This document shows, in pieces, positions 43,085 to 54,168 of a stretch of DNA of 64,000 nucleotides; the first letter of the stretch is position 1; every line of letters starts with the position of its first letter. The stretch covers positions 3,386,463 through 3,450,462 of the forward strand of contig NW_015622543.1 of NCBI RefSeq assembly GCF_000835495.1, read 5' to 3'. Under the pieces are notes generated by a model that was not told the origin of the DNA, did no database searches, and saw only the letters and a list, made by a program, of their open reading frames with translations. The translations under genes were made by a program, and so were the position numbers. The stretch comes from Cladophialophora immunda (lineage: Eukaryota > Ascomycota > Eurotiomycetes > Chaetothyriales > Herpotrichiellaceae).

Positions 43085-44425
43085 ATGGATCCGAGAACGT
43101 CGTTGATCCAGGAATTTTACGGATGTCTAGTCTTGCTAAGGCTATTGACTCCGAACCGATCGAGAGTCGGCTCGGACAAGTCTGTCGACTTATCAGGCCC
43201 GAGGCGGAACGAATGGCACATCTTCCTGGACAGCCTGGCTTGGTTGGCCGACCACAAATGCGGTGGGAGAACTGTCACAGCCATCGCTGTCGAACCCTCC
43301 CCGACTGGACCAACATACTGGGTTGCCAGTAACTCGCCCACCAGGCCAGAGGTGCTCCAACATGTGGAAAAGTTGCTGTCTGCTCTGCACCACGAAACTC
43401 CGTTGGATAAGTCATCGGCGGTGGAGCTGATCCGAAAGATTGCACGCAATTCTATCGAATTTTCTGGTCTCCGTGTTCGAGACTACGGCCAAAAATTGAA
43501 GAGCACCATAGCTGCCATTGATGCGAAAGAGCCCCTGGTGACACTCGGTAATGGCATCGGACCCTTCCGACTATTTTGTGGTCTTTTGCTGATCATGGTA
43601 AATTACACAGATGTGAGTGAACAACAGCATTTGGAATCATTTCTGGATCTTTCGAGAGATCCAGATCGGTTGATCGATTTATCGATGGAACTCAAACGAT
43701 CTAGACTCCTCGAGCGACTCTGTCAACTGATCCAGGCTTCTGGAGAAAAAGCTTTGTGGATTGAAGTGCGGCACCTGTTGGGTAGATTATGTTCCTGGGT
43801 TCGGGCAGCACGCCATCTCGTCCTCACGTGCGAACGCTTCCGCGACCGCATCAAGAATGCTCGAGTGAGACAAGCCGACATGCCTTCCATCGGTTCGAAT
43901 AATTTTCAGCTACCTTGGAGTGAGCCTGTCGATATTCTGCGCGCGTTGATGCCGGAATTTCATGGTTCCCGACTTGAGGATGCATTAAATGCCCGTCAGA
44001 ACGATAAGGTGGTCGATCGAATTCTTCGGTGTCTTTCGAAAATGACAACGGGCGAATTTCGTGCAGGTCTCCATGCAGAGGCTATTCTGCTACACCACTT
44101 CTACCTGCGCCGGCTCGACTTCATCGCGGGCGACCGCTACATAGGTTGCAGCAAGCCGTCTTGCTACTGCTGCGACCTATATCTTCGCAAGCATCCCGCT
44201 GGAGTCCAGCCACGCTCAAGTCACGGTAATGTATGGATTGGATGGGCAATGCCACAACTTTACGCGGAGTTGATTCCGGGCGAAGAGAAGGTTTTGCAAG
44301 ACGTTGTGACCATTGTGAAGTTGGATCTGCACTATCAGATCATGTCTGGGCCGACGCTAACGAGGCGACCGCCAGACTCTACAACAGGATTGGGAAGCAC
44401 AGAACCTAGATCTGATCCCCACTGA
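43085..44425 (+). CDS. OTT_1508-type predicted deaminase, copy 1
   Basis: Intronless, 446 residues. The C-terminal third carries the zinc-deaminase signature: LHAEAILLHHFY with His330 and catalytic Glu332, then DRYIGCSKPSCYCCDLY with cysteines at 355, 360, 362 and 363. The wording YIGCSKPSCYxC is characteristic of the fungal OTT_1508-like deaminases (PF14441), which belong to the nucleotide/nucleic-acid deaminase superfamily. The N-terminal 300 residues are a helical family-specific extension shared with copy 2 (for example WHIFLDSLAWLADHKCGGRTVTAIAVE). The substrate has not been established for the family; a role in nucleic acid editing or conflict has been proposed. A TGA lies two codons before the ATG, so the start is well defined unless upstream splicing adds sequence. 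Confidence 0.82.
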   Translation: MDPRTSLIQEFYGCLVLLRLLTPNRSRVGSDKSVDLSGPRRNEWHIFLDSLAWLADHKCGGRTVTAIAVEPSPTGPTYWVASNSPTRPEVLQHVEKLLSALHHETPLDKSSAVELIRKIARNSIEFSGLRVRDYGQKLKSTIAAIDAKEPLVTLGNGIGPFRLFCGLLLIMVNYTDVSEQQHLESFLDLSRDPDRLIDLSMELKRSRLLERLCQLIQASGEKALWIEVRHLLGRLCSWVRAARHLVLTCERFRDRIKNARVRQADMPSIGSNNFQLPWSEPVDILRALMPEFHGSRLEDALNARQNDKVVDRILRCLSKMTTGEFRAGLHAEAILLHHFYLRRLDFIAGDRYIGCSKPSCYCCDLYLRKHPAGVQPRSSHGNVWIGWAMPQLYAELIPGEEKVLQDVVTIVKLDLHYQIMSGPTLTRRPPDSTTGLGSTEPRSDPH

Positions 44426-44497
44426 CGGAACGCATCAAGAAGTGACAAGGCCAGGTGGGAATTTCTTTGTCATCCATCCATCTGTATCTGGACAGCA

Positions 44498-45528
44498 TTA
44501 CGATGTGCCAAGCTCCATTTCCAGCCCTTCTGCGAAATGCTCCCAGTCGAAATCATCTGTGATCATTTCGTAAAGTGGATCAACGAGAGGATAGTGATTG
44601 CGTGGCAGGGTCGCGTCTGGATGCGCTGTATTCGACTCCTGGAGAAGCATTGAGTTGCCACCCAACGTTGATGAATAAATTGCTGACAAGTCCCGGAGCT
44701 CGCACTCGACGACCCGTTCTCTTAATGGCCCAAACCTGTCGACCAAGTTTGTCCATCCGGTCCCTCTTATGTGGTTCATCATCGCATCGTGTACTTTGCC
44801 AGACTTTGGTAAGGTTTTGGTCCATCTGCTCACGTCAGTATTTCCTCAAAACGCGGAACCTGCTTACATTGACTCGGCAATGTCAAGACCCAAGAGCAAA
44901 GAGGATCCACGTCCTAGACTCTTCTCCAGATTGAGATAGCGGCTGCCGCAACTGACCATGTGCTCAACATCGCGCTCGATTTCCTCAGGGCTCTTGTCCA
45001 AGTTGTGCGCAGCGCGAACAACGTCGGTACAATCACCGGTCCACACACACCGGAACTGTTGCTGAAATTCCACAAGCAGGATGCAGGCACATCTCCTCAT
45101 CATCCGTGACTAAGCGTCGACGTCTTGACCATGGAGGTAGTACCTGGCAATCTGAGCTTGTGCGCTGGTAAGTCTGCCCGAGCTGGACAGCAGGGGTGTG
45201 TTCCAAAATTGTTTTGGGTCTTGCGTCCAGAGACCTTCGTAGCAGTTCAGAATTCTCAAAGTTTCTTTGTCAGGTCCTTTATATGAGAACAGCTGATTGA
45301 GCTGATTCTTGTCTTTCTCTCCTTTTTCTTTGATGCAAAGGGGAATCCTAGTAGCGAGACCTTCACGCTCTTGTATGATCCTCCGGATGTCAATCAACAC
45401 CGTCGTCAGGAACTCAGCGTCCTGGATCTGTCACCTCAAGCCTCATCAGAAGCATGTGCACGCACCTTGTCAAGATCATGCTGTAGTAAAGCGCGGATTT
45501 CGAAGCTCATCTCTGAGTGTTGCTCCAT
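44498..45528 (-). pseudogene. Unrecognised gene with one premature stop, between the deaminases
   Basis: Exons 45466..45528, 44868..45421 and 44498..44825 join in frame through canonical introns of 44 and 42 nt. They encode 314 residues except for a single TAG at 45110..45112 in the second exon. Sequence on both sides of the stop is equally protein-like (before: FWNTPLLSSSGRLTSAQAQIARYYL; after: LNLEKSLGRGSSLLLGLDIAES), so the stop is probably a recent mutation. A C-to-T change from CAG would create it, in the CpA context favoured by repeat-induced point mutation. Mostly helical, no TM and no known motif. I do not recognise the family. It could also be two separate short genes or be read through. 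Confidence 0.6.
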
Positions 45529-46089
45529 GGGGAAATATGTAGGACAAGAGCCGCGGAACTGATCTGGGTTGACTCTGAGCTTGAGAGCGATATCCAGTTT
45601 AACAGATAGCATATGGGAGTTTAGACTGGGAATTTATAAGTACGAGTGAGTGTTGGTGCCGAGGGGTGTTGAGGGGACGCTAACTTTGGCCCACTTGATG
45701 CAACTGGCAGAATTTCTGCGCAAGCCCGTGTCCGTGAACACAAAACGACCCGCTTGCAGGCAAGTGGATTGAGTACGTGTAAATTTTTGATTCGATCGCA
45801 ACGATAAGGTGTTGGTCGTCATGCACCCTGGATGAGACTTCGATCCTATCAAATTACTTTTCATGCGCCGGCAGAGACTGGATTGACACGACTGTTACCA
45901 ATAGCATCCCCAAACTTGAGATGACAAGGACCTTGCCAATGATGGAATCGACAGATAAGAAGACAACGATCGACCTCTGCCACGCTCTCGAAGATTGGCG
46001 CGTCTCCAGGATTATATGACGGTGTTTTTGCAGCTTCATAAAAGCACTGAATTCCTTTGCCGAAGGCACAGCCAACGTCAATCCTAACG
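45529..46089. other. Divergent promoter region
   Basis: These 561 bp lie between the interrupted minus-strand gene and deaminase copy 2, which face away from each other. No gene is seen. Confidence 0.4.
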
Positions 46090-47773
46090 ATGTTTCAGCA
46101 ACACCCGCTCGACATGAATGGCAAACTCCTCCGTCGCTTCTACGAACCATTGACTCTACTTAGGGTGATGGATCCAACTCGCGGAGCGCAGCGTCCTGAT
46201 TTAACATCGGACCGTGGCCTGGACGAACAATCAAAACTTTGGCGCAACTTTCTCGATCAACTTGCATTTATATGCGATTTCGAAAAGGGTGGAGATACCG
46301 TGACCGCAATTGCTGCACAAAGGGGTATTGAACATCCAATCTTTTCCCTTGCATCCAACTCAAAATCGAGATCTAAAGCAAGCGGCCACCTCTGCTGGGT
46401 TCTCGCTTCTCTAGGCCAAATAAATACGAACGAAAAGCCCCGTTTGCAAGTGGAAGATGAGATAATAAGTCGATGCATCGATTTCAGCCATCGAAGGATC
46501 AAGGCATATTCTACATGGCTGATTCGCGCGATCCGAACTGCAACCCGGATGATAGGTGAAGTCTCGAACGCTGAAGGTACACCTCTTTGCGTGAAACATC
46601 CAGATTGAAGCAGACTCCCTTTTAACACGATCAGTAGATACATTTATTTTAGAGGAGTTCCAGCAATTGGAGGCCCTCATATCTACTCCTCACCAACTGT
46701 GTTCACATGCTCACACTCTTCGGAGACACAGACTGATGGAAATTCTGAGCATACGGCATGTTGCACACTCACATCGGGGGGTCTGGTCTGACCTTCGTCA
46801 TTATCTCGGACGGCTGGGGTCCTGGTCAAAGGCTGTGCAAGTTTTGATTCTCGGTGCAGTGACATTTCCCCAGTGGATCGAAAATGCCCAAGTCGAAATC
46901 ATTGGAACCAATGGGCCAGCTGACTTGCCGAACAAGCTTCACTTAACTGATCTCGGTGGCGTCGTGAGACGCATGGTTCCCACAGATCAAATGGTAGTGG
47001 TTGAACAGCTGAGTCAAGCGCTTTCAGAAGCAAATGCGGTTGTCCAAGTCGAGGACAGATTTCGGGATGAATATGCGCAAATCAGACCTCGTCCGCACGC
47101 AGAGTTACTTATTCTCGAGCACTTCTATCGCAATAGACTCGACTTCGTCACGGATGATAGATACATCGGCTGTAGCAAGCCTTCATGCTACTGCTGCCAT
47201 ATCTATATGCAATGCCACCCAGGTCGATTCGCTCCTCGGCCCTGTCATGGGAATCTGTGGATCAACTGGGCCCCTCCATATCCTCTTCCGCTTCCTGACC
47301 GTCGTGCTACCGGGCAAACAGCCCGACCACAGGAGCACCATACCTTCAAGATGCTACAGGACATGCTTATCTGCATCCGTCGAGACTTACAGGAACAAAT
47401 ATTGTCTAGACGACCCAAGAGAGCAAAGCTACCAGATTCAACCACTGGAATGTCCAGCGTCGTGCTTGATGTGGACGCACTTCTAGGCTCCGCTCGAAAT
47501 ACCAGTCAGTCACATGACGACCACGATTACGAGAGTCCAAATGATCATGGGGTATCAGTGTCGGTGTCGAGCGATTCTGAGAGACAGAATGCAGGGAATG
47601 GCATATCCCAGGAAGTCACAGCAACAAATGAGCCCGAGCCAAGCAACAAACAGGACAAAAAGAGGCTTCCTGGGGAGCAATATGAGCACTTTACGGATAG
47701 CGATGACTCAGGAATCTTACTGTTCCGGGGAAGAAAGAAGCATATTTCGTCAAAGGTTGGCTCAGATATCTAA
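46090..47773 (+). CDS. OTT_1508-type predicted deaminase, copy 2
   Basis: Two exons, 46090..46576 and 46653..47773, give 535 residues; the 76-nt intron is GTACAC...TTTTAG. It is a paralogue of copy 1, sharing FYEPLTLLRV near the start, WRNFLDQLAFICDFEKGGDTVTAIAAQ, and the catalytic block. Here His311 and Glu313 fall in RPHAELLILEHFY, and the cysteine motif DRYIGCSKPSCYCCHIY has cysteines at 336, 341, 343 and 344. All deaminase residues are kept, so it should be active. After the domain comes an extra disordered tail of about 120 residues rich in Ser, Asp and Lys that copy 1 lacks, suggesting divergence of partner or localisation; RRPKRAKLP could be a nuclear localisation signal. Confidence 0.82.
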
Positions 47774-48260
47774 TACAGGAGAGCTCGCGGCTTTGAATAG
47801 TGCAAATCCATGTCTTCTAGAGTTCAACCTGTCAATTTCTTGCTACTATCGACAACACTCTAATAATAAGTTACCCCCTTTCCCTAATATTTTTTCCATT
47901 GCCCAGTCCATCGCAGACCAAGCTAAATTAAACTAGACTAAAGGTGTAGCCGCAATTGAAAACTTCTGTACTAAAATCCGACAGACACGGCTGATTGCGA
48001 TATCTGACGGGTATTCGAATGATATTTATGCCGGTCGTTCTTCGCCTAAGCTCAGTCGGAGTAGTAATAGCCGTAGTCCCAACTGCTGATGAAGTCCCTG
48101 CAGCTGGTCGGACCGCCGTCATCCCAATCGTCATCTTCATCGAAACCCAATTGTCGTCTTCGCCGAAGTAGTCGCTAGGAGGAAGGACTCAATGCCACTC
48201 ATCCAAAGTCCTATTCTGATATTCACTCCACGGAACCATAGCCCTGTCTGGGCTGTAGGG

Positions 48261-48452
48261 CTAGTATTCCGGTTTATGAGATGCCGAGGCACGCTTCATG
48301 AATTCGTCATTGACTAGGCCTCGCCACCGAAAGGCCTGCGTTTTCCAAAACCTATCGCGCAACTCAGGGAGGTACTGGACATCACCAACACAGTAAGAGA
48401 TAATATCGTTCGAGGATCGCGCGCTGGTTGAAAACCTCATAAGAACCGCCAT
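48261..48452 (-). pseudogene. 3'-5' exonuclease C-terminal fragment
   Basis: The frame contains ISYCVGDVQYLPELRDRFW, the Exo III-type block (Y-C-x-x-D) of DEDDy 3'-5' exonucleases of the Rrp6/WRN kind. The preceding Exo I and Exo II blocks are not found upstream in any frame on this strand. Only about 63 residues survive, so it is called a remnant. Confidence 0.55.
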
Positions 48453-48903
48453 GTTCCATTTTGGATAATCGCTCCCCTTTCTCCTTCACCCTGCTTCCAG
48501 GTCGCCTTGTCAACGAGCGACATGAGCACGTTCTCCTACGGACCCGTCATATCCAAAGTAAGTTTAACCATATATTGCGAAGAACTCGTGACACAATAAC
48601 GCTCTCATACTCCCTCTCTCTCCTCTTATCGTACGCCCCACTGTAAGGTGTACCCGTTGTCTTGCCTCTTTCCCTTGACTCCTTATTCTGTATACGCTAT
48701 CTATCCCTTGCGTACGGTGTTCTAGTTGTCAAGACTCTCTTAGTCTGCACCCGTTACGCGGTCGTGTATCCCTTGCGTAGAAGTTATATGGCTGACCAAT
48801 TCGGAGGTGGCTTAGCGCTGGTTCCTCCGAACCGAGCCTCCTTTAGGGTTCAACCTATCACAGTCGCCAGGCCCAGCAGCGTTTCAACGCTTCGATAATT
48901 CAT

Positions 48904-49335
48904 CTAATCCAAGATAGATGTATAATAGGCGTAAGCTAGGACTAGGTGAGCTCCAATCTTAGTATATCGTATGAACCTTACGCTAAAGTCATTCGGAAGT
49001 CCAAACCCCCAAAGTTGAGGGAGCGGAACCCGAGGGGAGGATTGTGAAGTCCAGATGTACCGTCGGGCATCACACCGGATTTTCTCGTCTAAGCCATCGG
49101 ATCCGCCCTGTACGCACGGAAATGGGCACCTCAATATAAGCCTCTGTTTTCGCCAATTGGCAATGTTGATAGGGACGCAGACATTGAAATCGCCATATTG
49201 CCATTCGGACTTATGTGAAACCTCACATTGTTGAGATCGTAACGAGACGGCGGACGCTGGGTATTTAATATTCGAGTTCATCGAAGAAGGCTTCTTTCCA
49301 AGGTTTCCACTGTCACTTAACGAGCACATTGTCAT
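48904..49335 (-). pseudogene. Fungal APH-type phosphotransferase fragment
   Basis: The frame starts with ATG and reads GDFNVCVPINIANWRKQRLILRCPFP, then DEKIRCDARRYIWTSQSS and VPLPQLWGFGLP. This is the N-lobe of the aminoglycoside-phosphotransferase-like (PF01636) proteins expanded in Pezizomycotina. After GFGLP the similarity stops and the frame closes, and the catalytic loop (HxD) is not found downstream. It is a truncated copy, about 110 residues of a family usually over 400. Confidence 0.6.
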
Positions 49336-52008
49336 CTTCCTCCTCGATCTCTTCCCATTCCTTCGCTTTTCTGTCTGTAGGAGGAACAGAAGCAGAATCG
49401 AGCTCGCGTACGCGTAGGGAGGCCATAGCCGATCAGGAAGCAGACTCGACGTAAATAGGTTAGCAGAAGTACAGCCCGTGGGAGGTTTCCAGGATGACCG
49501 GCGGTAAAGCCAGAAGTTCTAAATGAGATTAGTGAAGGGAATTCTTCCTACAGACACGTAAAATGAGGTGTCTAGAACTCACCTACATGTAAAAAAGAAA
49601 AAGAAAATTCGCGTTCAGAGGTCCACCTCAATTTAATTGAGTGGTGGATTCGGAGAGTCCGCTGGCAAAGGTCTGCCCCCGTCACAGGACAGAGAAGGGG
49701 TAGTTATGTGCTTCCTTGGATCTCAGCGAGAAGATCAGGTCAAGTTGACGAAAGGATCGAAAGTTACCAGTCAGCAGGCCTGGTTGGCTAAAAGGAATAA
49801 GGGGTTACTGCTGGGCAATTGTAGCCCAGGGGGCCATGAGCCCGAACAGGCATCTGCGATGGGCGCTTCCCCGTACTCCGCCTCCTCGATACTGCGTCAC
49901 GTCCCAGATTATTTCAGTACAAGCAAGGGACAGCCACCGGCAGAAAATACTATTGTGGATGGCCAATTTCCAGCAGCTTTAGGCTGAACATCTTTGTCAA
50001 TTCCGGCCGAGTATTGATTGCACTCAGATTCCATGATGAGGTAGATGTCAAGGTTTGTAGGGATTTCGATTTCGTGCACAATCGATTTCGAGACAACAGG
50101 ATGATATCGGTTGAAGCGTAGTCGGAGGAGTGCGTGATCACTACGTGAGAATCCCATTGGATCATTGTAGTATGTCTGAGGGCAAGCTTCCAGTGTTCGC
50201 AAGGAAGCAGCCGCCATGCCAAGTATTGCCGGGGGAACCAGGGAGAGCGTCCGGTGGGCTCGAAGCTGAAGAATACGTGAGCGTGCAGTTGTACTCCTCT
50301 TCGACCCACGTCATCTTAGTCAACAAGTTGGCAGGCGGGTCACCCCCTAAAGTTGCGCCACCTAAGTTGCAGTAGCATGGCTGATAGTGAAAAGTTATGT
50401 GAACGACTCCCGTACACCCTGGCAATAATAACCGAGTAGGAGCTCGGAACCTAGGCATTCCGTTGATGTAAAACACTAAAAACACAGATCCCGAGTCCCA
50501 AGTTATGGGAACGTTCACAGACTCAGGGCTGTACTCACGCTAACTCAGGCACGCCTCAGGGATCGCGAAGCTGTACAGAGGATTGTATAGCTATAGCTCA
50601 AAATACCTTAGTCATGCCTCAGGTCAAGTAGCGAGATACTTAGGTCTAGAAACGGAAACGGACTTTGGAGAGGTCAAGATTCGTCGCTGAGTATAGTGGT
50701 ACTTTCAACCTTGCCAAGAGCTTGAATTTCGCGCGTTAGATCACGATTTGCGTCATCTTGCTGCAGGCACACTGGCTGCGGCAGCCGCTGGCGAGGACGT
50801 ATTCCCAACATGGCAAGTCCAGGCAGTCTGGAGTACGACATTGCAACTAAGGCGGGGCATCGCATTCAGAGGCTCGCCTTATCTTCCAGTCCAGGCCGTT
50901 CTGGGTCCAGTTGCCAGGGCCTTTTACCTAGTGGTTTGTGCTTTCACTACTCCACTTGAAGTCTGGAAGACCTAGCTTCTTAGAGACCTATCGGGACCTA
51001 CGCTACGCAGTAGGTGCCGATCAGTGCCGACCAGGAGGTAGTTGAATGTCTGGCCTATCTGTAGTTCCTGTTGACAACGACTCAATGCTTAAGAGAGGAA
51101 AGCGAGATATTGTGATGGACTCCGTTCTCTCTCTAGTATACGAGGTATTAGCGTATAAGGTAACTAATCCTGATGCATTTCGTCTTTATGTAGCTTATGT
51201 AGCACTGGATATATCTACCCGACCTTCCTGACGCCGCTCACCTAATTCAGGTTGGTGTCTTAGGACTCTTGAGGCAGTTCGTGACAAAGCTCCAATTGTG
51301 AAATGGCCTTTATCCCTGTATTCTGCCCAGTCGACCGCAGCAGATCAGGAATTTATAGGTCAAATTACCATGTAATACGTCAACGCCTGAGGGCGAGGTT
51401 ATAGCAGGCGTGAGTGAGCAATTTGCTGGTCACAAACTTGGAACGACTTCCGATGATAAGTATTGTTCGTTGAGGAAGACTGCAAATGAATACCCCAGGT
51501 ACGTACCGATCAGTGCGCCTTTTTCGAGTCAGTAGTGCCATGCTCTTAGGGAATTCATCCCGCAACTTCACCAACCACCTCCCCTGGAGGGAGGCCATAA
51601 ACTTTGTTGGGCCGAGACACTGCCACCTGCCCCCGGACCCGAAGGAGAAGAAAGGAGGAGAAAAAGCATTGGGGGGCGGGAGTAAGGGGGCGGCAGGGAT
51701 ATCGATAGCCAGGCTCTCGACCCTTGTTCTTTCATATTGCATGACAGAGCAAAGTACCTTGTTTCTCAGGCGATAGTTGACGTACATTGTGCTTGGGTCG
51801 TGTCGATAATGTACTGAGCTATGACGAAGATATGGGCCCTCTTCAGCCAGGTCACAAGAAGTCAGAATAAATGGAGAGGAGGAAAGAAACCAGATGTTTC
51901 ACACACCTATATTAACCTGGCGATACCAAAGTGGTGGGAAGAAATTCGCGATTCTGTATAGTTGTGACACCGGTAACCTTCCTCCATCTCTCTTTGGGTC
52001 AATGCAAG

Positions 52009-54168
52009 ATGGCCACTCAAGCCAACTTCGACTCTTTAAACTGCACCTATTTAGGCCTTGCTATCGCCTGGACATTCATCCTCGCGGGTGGATCATACAT
52101 ACTATTGGAGAACCGTTGCTTGCCCTTCCTGTATATGAGACGAATCCCTTTGACTCTAACGGCCGTCTGGACTCTCCAGATATACTGGATTCTCACCATG
52201 ATATATCGACTTACAGGACCAATGACACCGTGTGCAGTTGAATTCTGGGTCATGAGTACTCTCTTACCCCTTGGGATCGCCATTTTCCAGGCTGCCAATA
52301 GTCAGTTTCTCTATGTTGCCTCTACACAGCGCAAATACGCGTATCTGTCTAGCCCGACCAAAGAGACGAACTCGGAGCACTGGGCATCTATTCGAACCAG
52401 ACCAGAATCATCGACTACCAGATCCAGAGGGCTATTCTATCGCTTTAAGGTCCTAGACATTGTCACCCGGCTGACATTTTTCATCGCCGCGGGGATAGTC
52501 GTAACAGTAAGTCCGCCCTCGAAATTCCACCAGATACAACAAATTTACTTCGGTTCAGACTGATAGGGATACTATAGATTATCTCGACCTTTATCATCTA
52601 CTTTGGCTCTCGTAAATTTCATCCTCACTTTGGATTCATTCCAGACAATTTCCGAGGGGATGACGCCCAAAAAATAGCCCACTGCAAAAAGGGATGGCAA
52701 TGGTAGGTTCCATTCCTCAAAAACTACTCTCCTCATCATCTGTCTACATGAGAACAGGGATATCCCAACTAAATTGTTCTGTCAGGTGCCTTTCGATCAC
52801 TTGGCAGTTTTTCTGGTCCTGGATCTATGCCCCATACGTGCTCTGGAAAGCTCGAAATATTCATGATACACATGGTTGGCGTTTCCAGACAATGTGCTGC
52901 TGTATAGCTGGGTACGTATCGAATGGATCTACGTTGTTCTTACTTCCTGGAAACCCTCACCTCTTATGTTGTTCTCTGTTGGCCGCAAATCGAACTATTT
53001 CAATCTAATTTGGTCAAGTCTTCCTGCCTCGCCTTTATGGCTCGCGGCACTCTACATTCCTGCATTCGAACCGGTCAACAAATATTTCGCCCCGCCACTC
53101 TGGTTCGCAATCTCCATCTTTGTCATGCAACTTATGACTGTCCATTTCCCTTGTGTTGAGATATGGAGGCAAAGGAGTCTCCAAGCTCAGATCAGAGCCA
53201 GCATTCAGGCGTGGGATCACGGCAACAACTTCAGTGGCTCCTTTCAATCTCAAGACACGAAGTTTTCTGCAATTTGTCGCCAGTCGTTTATGTCTTCGAT
53301 CGATGAGACCACTCCAGAAGATACCGCGATACCGGAGCCTTGCGCACCCGTTTCCCCGGACATGCGGCGTGGAGGGTTATTCACAGACCTGGCACTTCAA
53401 CACACACTGAGGTTAAATCCCGCACCCCTGCAGAAGTTTGCTGCGCTACAGGACTTCAGCGGAGAGAACATCAGCTTCTTGGTCCATGTCGCAGAGTGGC
53501 AAAAGCCCTGGTTGGCAGCACGCTTCCGCAATCAAGCTCACGCCTTCATACTCCCTAGTGAAAGAGTCGAACAGGAGCGAAAATTACGCTACCGCCAGTT
53601 TTGGCAAGCTGTACACATTTACATGTCCTTCGTGAATATGGAAAGCGCCGAGTTTCCAATCAATCTCTCATCAAAGGTCCGGAAAGGCTTGGATGCCGTC
53701 TTCGGTGAGGCTACCATTCTACTTCTAAACCGACACAGTGTAGCGAATCTGCCGCAACTGCCGCTGCTGCCGCTGCTGCCGTTGGACACAGACAATGCTT
53801 TCATTAATTCAGAGCAGCCTAACCTATTTTCCCTGGGCGCAATTGATGATAAGAGTACTGAGCGAGGTGCTGCGTTTGCTTCTGCGCCGCGGTCCCTATC
53901 AGCATCCCGCGTTGTCTCACCAGCCCCATCAGAAGGTAACCTCTCGGAAACCAACAGCAAGGCCAACATTATCTTGAGTCGGGATACCATCACAATCCCC
54001 GAAACATTCGACGAGAATGTCTTTCGAGAGGCGACGTCCGTCATCAGGCATTTGGTGCTCACAAACACGTGGCCCAAGTTCGTCAATTACACTCTGCGCT
54101 CCAACCACCGGACATCACGAACAGGACGACCGCAAAGCAGAAGTAAAAGGTGGTTTCCTTGGGCATAA
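52009..54168 (+). CDS. Seven-TM RGS-domain protein
   Basis: Membrane signalling protein of 632 residues, exons 52009..52506, 52578..52702, 52786..52911 and 53019..54168, all junctions in frame. The first 300 residues hold about seven hydrophobic helices, starting YLGLAIAWTFILAGGSYILL. From about residue 400 to 600 is a split RGS domain: LQKFAALQDFSGENISFLVHVAEW (start, with the SGENISFL core), a variable loop with Leu/Pro repeats, and the closing FDENVFREATSVIRHLVLTNTWPKFV. This layout is that of fungal 7TM-RGS regulators such as RgsC or GprK types. They accelerate GTP hydrolysis by G-alpha proteins and may sense a ligand. The loop contains a CTGCCG-type repeat (LPLLPLLPL). Confidence 0.85.

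Larger units (their letters stand above)
47774..52008. other. Long gene-poor stretch with gene fragments
   Basis: These 4.2 kb have no intact gene. Recognisable remains are an exonuclease fragment (48261..48452) and a phosphotransferase fragment (48904..49335). The remainder has many stops in all frames and small direct-repeat-like CTCAGG/CTTAGG motifs near 50540-50640. It looks like old, decayed accessory or transposon-flanking DNA, though no transposase frame remains. Confidence 0.5.

Noticed and set aside
42075..47773. Bacterial toxin-type polymorphic deaminase
   Set aside because: The deaminases lack secretion leaders, repeats or immunity-type neighbours; the fungal OTT_1508-like family fits better.
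47774..52008. Intact transposable element
   Set aside because: No transposase, reverse transcriptase, terminal inverted repeats or LTRs could be recognised, only gene fragments.
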